Shown: positions 44,190 to 53,696, numbered from the stretch's first letter. The stretch is DNA of 64,000 bases from DATFDN01 sp963818885 (GCA_963818885.1 CAWFTP010000003.1:124001-188000), one strand, 5' to 3'. Translations and numbers: made by a program. Notes: generated by a model from the letters alone, not told the origin.

Positions 44190-45147
44190 ATGCGCCAGTA
44201 CCCTGGACTTCGAGAAGCCGCTCGCCGAACTGGAGGGCAAGATCGACGAACTGCGCCGGATGTCGGAGCCGGGTGGCATCAACATCGCCGAGGAAGTCGA
44301 GCGGCTGACCGAGAAGGCGGATCGTCAGCTTCACAGCCTGTACGGCAAGCTCAATGCCTGGCAGAAGACCCAGGTGGCGCGCCATCCCGACCGCCCGAAA
44401 GCAAGCGCCTATATCGAGGCGCTGATCACTGAATTCACGCCGCTCGCGGGCGACCGCGCCTTCGCCGAGGACCGGGCGGTGCTCGGCGGCGTCGGGCGGT
44501 TCAATGGCCGCTCCGTCATGGTGATCGGCACCGAGAAGGGCTCGGACACCGAGACAAGGCTCATACATAATTTCGGCATGGCTCGCCCGGAGGGCTACCG
44601 AAAGGCACGCCGCCTGATCGAGCTTGCCGGACGCTTCCGCTTGCCGATCCTGAGCTTCGTTGACACATCGGGTGCTTTCCCCGGCGTGGACGCCGAGGCA
44701 CGCGGCCAGGCGGAGGCGATCGCGCATGGGATCGAGGCGTGCCTGCAGGCACCCGTGCCGCTCGTTGCCGCCATCATTGGCGAGGGCGGCTCGGGCGGCG
44801 CGATCGCGCTTGCCGCCGGAGATCGCACGATCATGCTGGAGCACTCGATCTACTCGGTGATCTCCCCGGAGGGCTGCGCGACGATCCTGTGGCGCGATGC
44901 CGCCCAGGCACCGGCGGCGGCCGAAGCGCTGAAGTTGACAGCGGAGGACCTGCACCGCCTGCGCCTGATCGATGCGGTCGTGCCTGAGCCGCTGGGAGGC
45001 GCGCACCGCGCCCCCGGCGAGACGGTCCGCGCGGTCGGCGAGGCGCTGGAGGAGCAGCTTCGCCCACTGCTGGCGCTCGACGCGGCGACCCTGAAGACGC
45101 GCCGGCGCGAGAAGTTCCTGGAGATGGGGCGGGATCTGCCTGTCTGA
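44190..45147 (+). CDS. accA: Acetyl-CoA carboxylase carboxyltransferase alpha subunit (frameshifted at codon 4-5)
   Basis: From 44260 the frame is a complete AccA body: RLTEKADRQLHSLYGKLNAW, GRFNGRSVMVIGTEKGSDTE, ILSFVDTSGAFPGVDAEARG, IIGEGGSGGAIALAAGDRTI and SIYSVISPEGCATILWRDA. The true N-terminus begins at the ATG at 44190: MRQY then LDFEKPLAELEGKIDELRRM in another frame. Changing TACCCTGG to TACCTGG (one C fewer) makes it continuous, about 318 residues. It transfers carboxyl groups to acetyl-CoA for fatty acid synthesis and is essential, so the shift is almost certainly a sequence error. Confidence 0.95.
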
Positions 45148-45154
45148 CGCGGTC

Positions 45155-45826
45155 ATGGTCCGACGCCTCATCGCCGCGGTGTTTACCGGCCTCCTGCTCT
45201 TCGTGCCGCTCTTTCTGGGCGCGGGACGCGTGGACTGGCCGCTTGCGTGGGTCTTCGTGGGCCTCTTCATAGCCTGCTCGCTCGCCACGGGCATCTGGCT
45301 TCGACAGACCGACCCCGGCCTGCTCGCCGAGCGGACGAAATCCCCCCTGCGATCCGATCAGAGGCCGCGCGATCGCGCGATCATTGCCGTCATGTTCGCT
45401 GGCTTTCCGGTTTGGCTCGGGTGCATCGGCCTCGACGCACGCTTCGGGTGGTCGCATGTCCCGGGATGGGCTCCGGCGCTCGGCGCGGCGCTGATCGTCA
45501 CGGCCTTCATCGGTTGGGTGTTCGTCCTGCGGGCCAACAGCTACGCCTCGAATGCCATCCTAATCCAGGCGGAGCGCGGCCAGACCGTCATCTCCACGGG
45601 CCCTTACGCCGTCGTCCGTCATCCGATGTATTCGTTCGGCGTGGTCTTCCTGCTGGGCGTGCCGCTGCTCCTCGGCTCGGTCTGGTGCCTGCTGGGGCTC
45701 GTGCTGTTCGTCTCGCTGCTCGCGGCGCGCACGCTGGGTGAGGAGGCTATCCTGCTCGCCGGCCTCCCCGGCTATCGCTCTTATGCGGCGAAGATCCGCT
45801 ACCGGTTTCTGCCCGGGGTTTGGTGA
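45155..45826 (+). CDS. Isoprenylcysteine carboxyl methyltransferase (ICMT) family membrane protein
   Basis: 223 residues with five or six membrane helices. The C-terminal cofactor and active-site motif is clear: VISTGPYAVVRHPMYSFGVV, then ARTLGEEAILLAGLPGYRSY. Bacterial members are phospholipid or small-molecule methyltransferases of mostly unknown substrate. The ATG at 45155 follows accA by 7 bases, so it may be co-transcribed. Confidence 0.88.
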   Translation: MVRRLIAAVFTGLLLFVPLFLGAGRVDWPLAWVFVGLFIACSLATGIWLRQTDPGLLAERTKSPLRSDQRPRDRAIIAVMFAGFPVWLGCIGLDARFGWSHVPGWAPALGAALIVTAFIGWVFVLRANSYASNAILIQAERGQTVISTGPYAVVRHPMYSFGVVFLLGVPLLLGSVWCLLGLVLFVSLLAARTLGEEAILLAGLPGYRSYAAKIRYRFLPGVW

Positions 45827-45836
45827 TCCCAGCCCA

Positions 45837-46883
45837 CTAGGCCAAGGGAAACGGGCATTCCGCGAGCCACTCGGACCCCACCGACCTTGCCCAGGCCAGC
45901 GCGTCGCGCATTTCACGTTCGTGCCGAGCCTCGGCGTCGGCGAGATCGGCGGCACGCGTCGTTGCATCGTAGACCTGCTGGTCGTCCTTGGCGTGTTGTG
46001 ATGGCGCGCGCAACAGGTTGATCGCCGTGGCACTGGCCTCGCCGCTTGCGAGACCGAAGAATCCGGCTGCTGCCCGGACGGTGGGTTGAGGCTGGGAAAT
46101 CAGCTCCTCGCCGTTCATCACCAGCACGCGGTGCGCATCCGGCCTGGCCAGCAGCGAACGGCAGATGAAGCTGTTCATCAGCCACATCGCCGCCGCACTC
46201 TGACCGTCGGTCAGTTCGGTCCCCACTATTGCGGAGAGGAACGGGACCTGCGCCATGGGCCGCCGCTGCTGCCGCATATGTTCGCGGAGCCATTGCCGGC
46301 GGTACTTCGCCTTCAGGATCTGGAGGAGATACACTTTCAGGGGCGCGGCAAGGAAGATGATCTTCGTCCTGGCATCGTGGTCGAGCAGCAGACTGCCCAT
46401 CCAGTTGCAATCGGGCACCTTGACGATGACCGCGTCATCGGTGGGATAGCCGCGTGCCAGCAGGGCGAAGGTGACCTCAAACCAATCGTGCCAGGATTCC
46501 GGCTCACACCCGGGGGCCGCATCATTTCGTAGCGTGGAGAGTTCGCCGAGCAGCATCGGCTCTTTCAGAACAAGGCAGCGGGGCAGCCCCTCAAGATAGC
46601 GCGCCAGCAGGGTCGAACCGCCGAAGCCGGTGTGCAGGATGAAGTGGATCGGAAGCTCGGCCGTCCGGTGCAGCAATTTGGGGATTTTCGCGTGGCCCGT
46701 CGTCTTGCCCGCGAGAACGATCGAGTGATCAAGAAAGGCCGACTGTCTGAACGACTCCCGCGACATCTGCACGAATAGAATAGTATTGCGCTGCGTGTTG
46801 ATCTTCATCGGGAAAAAGTCCGGGGTCGCCAGCGGATCGTGGGGGACCCCCTGAGGCGGCCTTTCAGGTCTGGCGGGGTGCAT
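45837..46883 (-). CDS. Sulfotransferase-like P-loop protein
   Basis: Up to 348 residues (323 from the ATG at 46808). The P-loop-like PIHFILHTGFGGSTLLARYL near residue 85 resembles the PAPS-binding 5'-phosphate loop of sulfotransferases. YPTDDAVIVKVPDCNWMGSL and ARTKIIFLAAPLKVYLLQIL fit the later strands of that fold. The C-terminus is charged and helical. The sulfonate acceptor is unknown. It is divergent from acdS and stands alone. Confidence 0.6.
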   Translation of the reverse strand: MHPARPERPPQGVPHDPLATPDFFPMKINTQRNTILFVQMSRESFRQSAFLDHSIVLAGKTTGHAKIPKLLHRTAELPIHFILHTGFGGSTLLARYLEGLPRCLVLKEPMLLGELSTLRNDAAPGCEPESWHDWFEVTFALLARGYPTDDAVIVKVPDCNWMGSLLLDHDARTKIIFLAAPLKVYLLQILKAKYRRQWLREHMRQQRRPMAQVPFLSAIVGTELTDGQSAAAMWLMNSFICRSLLARPDAHRVLVMNGEELISQPQPTVRAAAGFFGLASGEASATAINLLRAPSQHAKDDQQVYDATTRAADLADAEARHEREMRDALAWARSVGSEWLAECPFPLA

Positions 46884-47040
46884 TGGCGTTCAAAGCCTCG
46901 CTTCGTCCGTTTTGCATCCTGAGCACCTGGCATGGTTCGGGCAGGCAATTTACATTGCGACGAGTCACTGCGTGCCGTCGAGAGCGGATACACAGCCAAG
47001 GCCGCTATCGCCCCGTACCGGGGGTCTGGTAAGTAGGCCG
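46884..47040. other. Divergent promoter region between the sulfotransferase-like gene and acdS
   Basis: 157 bases with no coding content. It must hold the acdS promoter. No Lrp-type or Nif/sigma-54 pattern could be made out with confidence. Confidence 0.35.
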
Positions 47041-48054
47041 ATGCCCCTCGATCTCGAAACCAGGTTCGGCCGCCGCAAGCTGGGCTTCTGGCCCTCTCCC
47101 ATCCATCCACTTCCGCGGCTGTCGAAGGACCTCGGGATCGAGGTGTGGGCGAAGCGCGACGACATCGCCTCCGGCCTCGCCTTCGGCGGCAACAAGGTGC
47201 GCAAGCTCGAATGGCTAGCAGCGGACGCCGTCGCCCAGGGTTGCGATACCCTGGTCTCGATCGGCAACATCCAATCCAATCACACCCGCCAGGTGGCGGC
47301 GGTGGCGGCGGTCCTCGGCATGCGTTGCCGGCTGGTGCAGGAGGAATGGACCCGCTGGGACGACCCTGTCTACGACAAGGTCGGCAATATCCTGCTCTCG
47401 CGCCTGATGGGGGCGGAGACCTTGCTCGAGGGCGAGGGATACTCGACCGCGGTGAAGGAGACTTGGGAGCACGCGCTGGAGCAAGTGCGGCGCGAGGGCG
47501 GCAAGCCCTATGCCATTCCGGCCGGCGCGTCTGACCACAAGCTGGGCGGCCTCGGATACGCCAACTTCGCTGACGAGCTGGCGGCACAGGAGGAGAAGGA
47601 GGGCGTCTTCTTCGACACGATCATCACCGCGAGCTGCACTGGTTCCACCCAGGCCGGCATGGTGGTGGGTTTCGCTGCGCAGGAGCGCAAGCGGCGCCTG
47701 ATCGGCATCGACACCGCGGCGAACGCGGCGATGACCCGCGCGGCGGTGACCAAGATCGCCCGTGCGACGGCCGAGCTGATCGGTCTGAACCGCGACATCC
47801 GCGACGATGAGATCGAGATCGACCCGCGCTTCGCGGGGCCGGATTACGGGCTGCCGGACGAGGCAACCATCGCCGCGATCCGCACGGCAGCCTCGCTGGA
47901 AGCACTGCTGACCGACCCGGTTTACGAGGGGAAGTCAATGGCCGGCCTTGTCGCTATGGCACGCGGTGGCGAGATCCCGCGTGGCTCCAAGGTCCTCTAC
48001 GTGCATCTCGGCGGCGCACCGGCGCTGAATGCCTATCACAAGGCGTTTGCATAA
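47041..48054 (+). CDS. acdS: 1-aminocyclopropane-1-carboxylate (ACC) deaminase
   Basis: 337 residues. PLP is bound by K52 in FGGNKVRKLEWLAADA; SIGNIQSNHTRQVAAVAA and the family-specific LVQEEWTRWDDPVYDKVGNI follow. The residues that separate true ACC deaminase from D-cysteine desulfhydrase are present: the glutamate in DPVYEGKSMAGL and the leucine in VHLGGAPALNAY. It converts the plant ethylene precursor ACC to 2-oxobutyrate and ammonia. The ATG at 47041 gives the exact family N-terminus. The gene suggests contact with plants and adds to the nitrogen-scavenging theme. Confidence 0.95.
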   Translation: MPLDLETRFGRRKLGFWPSPIHPLPRLSKDLGIEVWAKRDDIASGLAFGGNKVRKLEWLAADAVAQGCDTLVSIGNIQSNHTRQVAAVAAVLGMRCRLVQEEWTRWDDPVYDKVGNILLSRLMGAETLLEGEGYSTAVKETWEHALEQVRREGGKPYAIPAGASDHKLGGLGYANFADELAAQEEKEGVFFDTIITASCTGSTQAGMVVGFAAQERKRRLIGIDTAANAAMTRAAVTKIARATAELIGLNRDIRDDEIEIDPRFAGPDYGLPDEATIAAIRTAASLEALLTDPVYEGKSMAGLVAMARGGEIPRGSKVLYVHLGGAPALNAYHKAFA

Positions 48055-48064
48055 ACTCGCCGCC

Positions 48065-48973
48065 TCAGTAGGAACGTCCGCTGGGCTGGCGTGCGCGCCA
48101 GGTCAGATATTCCTGAAACAACGCATCCCGCTGCACGCGAGTCAACCTCGCCGTCGTTCTGCCCGAGGAGGCAAGGAACTGGTCGAAGTCGGCGCGCAGC
48201 CGCATCCTTCGAGCCTGCTCAGACTCGATTGCGGGGGGCGCCGTCGGCGCCGGTATTGGTGTGGCCACGGCCTGCTCCACTTCAGGAGGGGGCAAACTGC
48301 GCGGCGCCGGACGGCTAGACGATTCAGCCGGCATGGGCGCCACGGATGCGGCGCGCGGAGGCAGCCGTAGCCCCGAATACGTCCACGCGAGTATTAGTCC
48401 GAGGGGTGCCGCCGCCAGCCCGGCCCTTGCCAGGGTGCGGCGCCAGGTGAGCGGTTTCGACATCGGCGGCCCGGTGTCCAGGTCCGCTGCCTCCGTCGCG
48501 AGCGCGTTCACGGGCGAACCGAGGGGCGCCGCTGCACTGATGCCAAGCTCCATGATAGCCGGCGAGCCGACCAGCAGGACATGCAGGGCCGGGACCCCGT
48601 CGTTCAGCGTGGCGGCCAGCGTTTGCAAGGACAACGCTGCCTCGGGTTCGAGGGTCTCGGCCTGCTCTATGATGAGCAGCACGTGATCCTCGTTCCCGTG
48701 CCGCGCACTGAGCGCCTGGATGAGCGACTGCATAATCTGCGCCGCGTCCGTCGTTCCGGTCGTTTCAGCACGCCCGACCTGGATCAAGATGCGCTTGAGG
48801 CTCAGCTTCGCCTGCAACGGATTCGCCACCCGCACGAGCCGAACAGGCTGATCGCGGAGCGGCGCAAGCGTCGCGGCCAGACGCTCCGCCTGCTCCTCAG
48901 CCGTTGCGCCAACGATCAAGGACAGGCCATGCCGGAGGACGTCATCCGGAGCGGTGCTATCGGTGTGAGTCAT
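48065..48973 (-). CDS. Degenerate ExeA/GspA-like AAA protein with a membrane anchor
   Basis: 302 residues. The N-terminal 150 resemble the ExeA/GspA ATPase fold (GLSLIVGATAEEQAERLAAT, HVLLIIEQAETLEPEAALSL, LHVLLVGSPAIMEL). However, there is no GKT/S in the P-loop region and EQAE replaces the DEAQ box, so ATP hydrolysis is unlikely. A membrane helix (LAAAPLGLILAWTYSGLRLP) and a Pro-rich linker follow. The C-terminus LTRVQRDALFQEYLTWRARQ echoes the partner lipoprotein. The start overlaps that gene by 4 bases. Confidence 0.55.
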   Translation of the reverse strand: MTHTDSTAPDDVLRHGLSLIVGATAEEQAERLAATLAPLRDQPVRLVRVANPLQAKLSLKRILIQVGRAETTGTTDAAQIMQSLIQALSARHGNEDHVLLIIEQAETLEPEAALSLQTLAATLNDGVPALHVLLVGSPAIMELGISAAAPLGSPVNALATEAADLDTGPPMSKPLTWRRTLARAGLAAAPLGLILAWTYSGLRLPPRAASVAPMPAESSSRPAPRSLPPPEVEQAVATPIPAPTAPPAIESEQARRMRLRADFDQFLASSGRTTARLTRVQRDALFQEYLTWRARQPSGRSY

Positions 48974-49224
48974 TTGCCGGCCTCACTGGACCCAGCCTCG
49001 CGCTGCGCCTCCTGGTCCGAGAAACGCCGGAACAGCGCCTCCTTCTGCGCCTCGCTCAGTTCGTCGTGTGCCGGCGTCCGCCGCGCATGCTGCACTTGGT
49101 GCACCGACGTGGGCCGGCGTGGCTGCGCGAACCGCGTTGGGCGAGAGGTACAGCCAGCTAGCTCCATTGCCAGGACCATCAGCAACGCCAGCCTCGGACC
49201 GTACGCCATTCGACGGGGTCTCAT
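48970..49224 (-). CDS. Small lipoprotein paired with the ExeA-like protein
   Basis: 84 residues. The signal peptide ends in the lipobox MELAGC. The mature part is basic (RPTRFAQPRRPTSVHQVQHA) and ends with LSEAQKEALFRRFSDQEAQR. This motif matches the C-terminus of the downstream protein in the pattern L-x-x-x-Q-[RK]-[DE]-A-L-F. The 4-base overlap and shared motif suggest two partners at the envelope. Function is unknown. Starts at 49224 or 49209 are both possible. Confidence 0.6.
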   Translation of the reverse strand: MRPRRMAYGPRLALLMVLAMELAGCTSRPTRFAQPRRPTSVHQVQHARRTPAHDELSEAQKEALFRRFSDQEAQREAGSSEAGK

Positions 49225-49370
49225 ATGACATTATGGCCAATATTGGGCTCGGCGAGGCGGGCCGAACGCGCCGTCACGCGAAGAGTGCCTCAATCCCCGC
49301 ACACCACAACAACATCACATCTCAGTGCACCGGGCCGCCGAGCCCCAGCGGACCACTCGCAGACCCAACC

Positions 49371-50567
49371 CTAGACAACCCCGCCCGCGCGCAGTCGCGC
49401 CACGCCCTCCGCGTCCAGCCCGCACAGATCCGCCAGCACATCGCCCGAATGCTCACCCAGCAATGGTGGCCGGGTCACTTCCACCGGCGAGTCGGATAGT
49501 TTTATCGGGCAGCCGACCGTCTGGTACGTCCCCCGCGTCGGGTACTCGACATCGACGATCATCTCCCGCTCGCGCAGATGCGGGTCCGCCAGCACCTCCC
49601 CGGTGTCCTGGCAAGCCCCGCTCGGCACGCCCGCCTCGCCGAGGATCCGCATCACCTCGTGCTTCGTCCGCTGCTTGGTCCAATCCGTGACGATCGCTTC
49701 CAGGGCCGCTCGGTTTTCCCATCTTGCGTCGGCGGTGGCGAAGCGGGGATCGTCGCCGAGGGCGGGACGACCCATCGCGTTGGTCAGCGGCTTCCACATC
49801 TGCGGCTGGGCGAAAATGTAGACGTAGTCGTTCGGACCGCCCGGCGCGCACGGGAACGTCGTGCCCGGTACCGTCCGCCCCAGCTGGTTGCCGACGCGCG
49901 GCGGCGGATGGCCGTAGCGCTGATGATCGCGCAGGCTGACGCGGATCAAATTGACCACCGCGTCCTGCATGGAGACCTCGACGTGCTGGCCCTTGCCGGT
50001 CGCGTGGCGCTGCTGGATCGCCGCCAGGATGCCGATCGCCATGTGCATGCCGGTGCCGGAATCGCCGATGGCGGGGAAGACATAGGTCGGCGGGTTCTCC
50101 GGAAAGCCGGTCACCGCCATCGCGCCGCCCATCGCCTGGGCGATCGGCTCGAAACTCTTGTAGCCGCTGTACGGACCGTAGGTGCCGAAGCCCTTGATCG
50201 TGGCGTAGACCAGCCGCGGATTGATCTTGGCCAGCGCCGCATAGCCGAGACCAAGCCGGTCCAGCGCGCCGGGGCCGAAATTCTCCAGCAGGACGTCCGA
50301 TTGGGCGATGACCTTGCGGAACAGCGCCTTGCCTTCCTCGGTCTTCAGATTGAGCGTCAGGCTGCGCTTGTTCGCGTTCAGAATCAGGAAGAACAGGCTG
50401 TCGCTGTCAGGCTTGTCGCGCAGGTTGACGCGGGCGACATCACCGCCTTTCGGTTCCTCCAGCTTGATCACGTCAGCGCCCAGGAATCCAAGGATCTGCG
50501 CACAGGCGGGCCCCGCCTGATTATGCGTCATATCGATGACGCGAATGCCGGAGAGCGCCTGGCTCAT
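49371..50567 (-). CDS. CaiB/BaiF family CoA-transferase (formyl-CoA transferase-like)
   Basis: 398 residues. Class III CoA-transferase features are GIRVIDMTHNQAGPACAQIL, LGADVIKLEEPKGGDVARVN, LLENFGPGALDRLGLGYAAL and the active-site aspartate in AIGDSGTGMHMAIGILAAIQ, which is the Frc pattern. It moves CoA between carboxylic acids. It is translated from 50567, overlapping the upstream acyl-CoA synthetase by 4 bases, so the pair probably handles one acid. The acid is not known; no oxalyl-CoA decarboxylase is next to it. Confidence 0.9.
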   Translation of the reverse strand: MSQALSGIRVIDMTHNQAGPACAQILGFLGADVIKLEEPKGGDVARVNLRDKPDSDSLFFLILNANKRSLTLNLKTEEGKALFRKVIAQSDVLLENFGPGALDRLGLGYAALAKINPRLVYATIKGFGTYGPYSGYKSFEPIAQAMGGAMAVTGFPENPPTYVFPAIGDSGTGMHMAIGILAAIQQRHATGKGQHVEVSMQDAVVNLIRVSLRDHQRYGHPPPRVGNQLGRTVPGTTFPCAPGGPNDYVYIFAQPQMWKPLTNAMGRPALGDDPRFATADARWENRAALEAIVTDWTKQRTKHEVMRILGEAGVPSGACQDTGEVLADPHLREREMIVDVEYPTRGTYQTVGCPIKLSDSPVEVTRPPLLGEHSGDVLADLCGLDAEGVARLRAGGVV

Positions 50568-52675
50568 TTCGCAGCACTCCGGTGCGTCGTCGCGAGCGCA
50601 TCGAGCGCCTCCACTTGGCTGCCCTTCACCCACAGCGGATTGACCTCCAGCGCATCGAGACCTGGGCCCAACGCCAGCGCCGCATCGCCGATCGCGGCCA
50701 CGGCGCGCGCAACGGCGTCGAGATCGGCTGCGGGCACGCCACGGACGCCGGCGAGCAGCTTCGCCCCCCGCAATTCGCCCAGCATCCGCCTCACCTCCTC
50801 CGGCGCGACCGGCAGCGGTCGGATCGCGACGTCCTGCAGCACCTCCACCCAGACCCCGCCGAGGCCGACGGCGATCACCATCCCCCACTGCGCATCGCGG
50901 GTGCAGCCGACGAAGAGCTCGATTCCGCCGCTGCGCATCGGCGCGACCAGCACGCCGTCGACCCGGGCATTCGCGGGCGCTGCCGCGCGCACCCGGCGGA
51001 ACGCCTCGGCCACCGCCTGATCGCCCTCCAGGTTAAGCGCGACGCCCCCGATGTCGCTTTTATGGGCGATGTCGTCCGAAGCAATCTTCAGCACAACGCG
51101 GCCGCCGATGCGCCGCGCCGCCGCGACGGCCTGCTCGGCATCCGTCACGAGCTCGGTCGGGATCACCGATACCCCGCGCGCAGCGAGGAAATCGAGCGCC
51201 ACCCGCTCCGACAGCGGCAACCCGACCGACGCGGCGGCCGGGACCGGCGGCGTCGCCGCGATACCCCGACGCACTTGCTCCGACCACCAGAAGGCATGCG
51301 CGAAGGCATTGGCGCCGTGATGGATGCCGGAGCCGACATAGGAAATCCCGGTCTCGCCGAGGACGCGATACGCCGTGTCGGTCGTCGGCTTCACCGTGTG
51401 GCTCATCATCAGCGCTGGGACACGCGCCGCCTTCAGCCCCTCGCCGATATGGCGCAGCGCCGCGACGACGAAGTCGGTCGCCGATTCCTCCGACGTGGGG
51501 ATGTCGAAGAGGCAGCAGAGCGCGGAGAACTCCGGCTGCGAGCCCAGGATGCGCAGTCCCTGCTCGAACAGCTCCGGCTGCAGCACCGCCCCGCCGGTGA
51601 TGTCGAGCGGGTTGTGCGGCGTGCCGAATGCTGGAAGCGCGGCCCGCAGCTCATCGGTCGCTGCCTGTGTGAGCGGGGGAATGCGCAACCCGCCCACCGA
51701 GGCGCGGTCGGCAAAGATCTCGCACGCCCCGCCGGAGACGGAGACGACCGCGATCCCCTCCGGACGCAGCAGGCCGGTTTTGGTGATCACGGCGGCGGTG
51801 AACAGCAGGTCCTCGATCGACTCGACCCGCACGATGCCAAGCTCGCGGCACACGCCATTGAACACGCGGTGGTCGCCTACCAGCGCGCCCGTGTGCGCCT
51901 GGGCGGATTTCGCGGTGATGTCGGAGAGGCCGATCTTCAGCACCACGATCGGCTTCTTGGCTGCCAGCGCCTTGCGGGCAACGGCGGCGAAGCGCTCGGC
52001 GTTGCGGATCGTCTCGGCAAACAGCGCGATCGCCTGAACGCGAGGATTATCCAGCAGATCGTCGATGAACGTCGCGGCGTCGAGATCGGCCTCGTTGCCG
52101 GTGGAGATCATGTGGCTCAACCCGATCTCGTGCTGCTGGGCGAGGGCGGCGATGAAGCTCGCCGTCGCTCCGCTCTGCGCGATCACCGCGACACCGCCCG
52201 GCTCGCGCGGCGAACGGAACCCCCCTGTCCAGAGCGGCACGTTGTCGAGGAAGTTCACCAGCCCCAGGCAGTTCGGTCCGAGCAGCGAGATGCCGTAGCG
52301 GGACACCAGCCCCGCCAGTCGCTCTTGCAGCCCCCTGCCCTCCTCGCCGGTCTCGGCAAAGCCCGAGGTCAGCATGATCGCGTTCTTCGCCCCCGCGGCG
52401 GCGAGGTCGGCGAGCGCCTCCTCCATCGCGGCGAGCGGGACCATGATGAGACCCAGATCAATGGGCGCCCCGACCGCAACACAGGAGGTCGACGCCGGAC
52501 GGCCATGCACGATACCGCCGCGCCGAGCGACCAGATGGACCTCGCCCGTGTATTTGCGGTTCACAAGGTTGTCGAACGTGCCCTGCGACCAGCGCGACCG
52601 GTCGGTCGCCCCGATCAGCGCCACGGAGCGCGGGGCGAGCATTGTGGACAGGTCGCGCTGAGCGCCAAGGGTCAT
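50564..52675 (-). CDS. Acyl-CoA synthetase, ADP/NDP-forming type (AcsA-like fused subunits)
   Basis: 703 residues. There is a CoA-binding domain (RSVALIGATDRSRWSQGTF), succinyl-CoA-ligase-like domains (GLLGPNCLGLVNF-type SLLGPNCLGLVNFLDN, VIAQSGATASFIAALAQQHE, KSAQAHTGALVGDHRVFNGV with the likely phosphohistidine) and a C-terminal ATP-grasp domain (GGRVVLKIASDDIAHKSDIG, DALEVNPLWVKG). It activates a carboxylic acid with CoA and a nucleotide. The start at 52675 has GGAGGAAACGCG in front. Confidence 0.9.
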   Translation of the reverse strand: MTLGAQRDLSTMLAPRSVALIGATDRSRWSQGTFDNLVNRKYTGEVHLVARRGGIVHGRPASTSCVAVGAPIDLGLIMVPLAAMEEALADLAAAGAKNAIMLTSGFAETGEEGRGLQERLAGLVSRYGISLLGPNCLGLVNFLDNVPLWTGGFRSPREPGGVAVIAQSGATASFIAALAQQHEIGLSHMISTGNEADLDAATFIDDLLDNPRVQAIALFAETIRNAERFAAVARKALAAKKPIVVLKIGLSDITAKSAQAHTGALVGDHRVFNGVCRELGIVRVESIEDLLFTAAVITKTGLLRPEGIAVVSVSGGACEIFADRASVGGLRIPPLTQAATDELRAALPAFGTPHNPLDITGGAVLQPELFEQGLRILGSQPEFSALCCLFDIPTSEESATDFVVAALRHIGEGLKAARVPALMMSHTVKPTTDTAYRVLGETGISYVGSGIHHGANAFAHAFWWSEQVRRGIAATPPVPAAASVGLPLSERVALDFLAARGVSVIPTELVTDAEQAVAAARRIGGRVVLKIASDDIAHKSDIGGVALNLEGDQAVAEAFRRVRAAAPANARVDGVLVAPMRSGGIELFVGCTRDAQWGMVIAVGLGGVWVEVLQDVAIRPLPVAPEEVRRMLGELRGAKLLAGVRGVPAADLDAVARAVAAIGDAALALGPGLDALEVNPLWVKGSQVEALDALATTHRSAAK

Positions 52676-52728
52676 CGCGTTTCCTCCAGTCTTGTGGCGC
52701 GGAATGTCGCATGACCTTCGGCGAGCGG

Positions 52729-53696
52729 CTACCCAGCGCGGAGCGGCGGCCCCAGGAAGTCGACTTGCCATTTCGTACCGAACGCGTTCAGCGCCTCGGT
52801 GTCCGGCTTGCCGCCGCGCATCACGCCGGCAAGTCCGGCGAAGAAGGTGACGGCGTCCAATCCCGGCACGATCAGGATGAACTGGCGCGCCGGCTTGTCG
52901 GTGACGTTTACGAAGGCATGGGACTCGCCACCTGGAACGGTCACGACCTCGCCGGCCTCACCGTGAAAACGCTTGCCGTTCACTTCGAAAAGGTACCGCC
53001 CTTCCAGGACGTAGAAGATCTCGGTCTGCGGATGGCGGTGCAGCGGAGGCCCGAAGCCCGGTGCGTTGATCGTCTCGATCGCCGTGAGCCCCCCGTCCGT
53101 GGAACCCGGCGGCACGCGCACCCGCAGAAGAACGCCGTCGGCGTGCCAGTAGATGTCAAGCTCATCGGCTTTGCAGCCATCCCCCGTCAGGTGAACGTCG
53201 GCGAGAATCCAGTCACTCGGCAGCGTGTCGCCTTCGAAGCCCATGCCGAGGGCGTGGCGCACTGTGTGTGTGCCCCGTCGCAGCCGACTAGCCACGCCGT
53301 ATCGGCGCTCTCCTCGTGTCCATCCGGATGGCGCAGGACCCGCACGCCGTAGCTCCCCAAGTGCTCCTCCATCAGCCGCTCGGTCTCGCTCTGGGGGAGC
53401 ATCAGCGCGTAGGGATGCGGTGTCGCGACCTCCGTCGAGGCAGACTTGGCCGATCCTGCGCGCCCCACGACGATGTTGGCGGCCGTCACCTCGCAGCCGG
53501 CGTCGTCGAACGTTTTTCCGCAGCCCATGCGGTCGATCAGCTCCAGGCTGCGGCTCCACAGCACCAGCGCTTTTGATTTGTCCGTGCAAGCTGCGGCCGC
53601 GTCGATGATGCGGACAGATACGCCGTAGCGCGCCAGCTCGGCCGCCATGGTCAGCCCGACCGGCCCGGCACCGACCACAAGGGCGTCTGGAATCAT
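52729..53696 (-). pseudogene. Chimera: FAD monooxygenase N-terminal part joined to a cupin domain, with frameshift
   Basis: The first frame from 53696 is an FAD-dependent aromatic monooxygenase N-terminus: DALVVGAGPVGLTMAAELAR (GxGxxG) and, near 53270, AWLVGCDGAH. A one-base slip in a CACACA stretch moves to the frame TVRHALGMGFEGDTLPSDWI and LDIYWHADGVLL. It then passes without a break into a cupin domain (GFGPPLHRHPQTEIFYVLEG, VPGGESHAFVNVTDKPARQF) ending at 52729. The C-terminal two thirds of the monooxygenase are missing. This may be a deletion fusion rather than a designed two-domain protein. Confidence 0.65.

Noticed and set aside
50582..52714. A 710-codon open frame opposite the acyl-CoA synthetase.
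   Set aside because: Composition is shadow-like, and the opposite strand has full domain structure, a good ribosome site and a coupled downstream gene.
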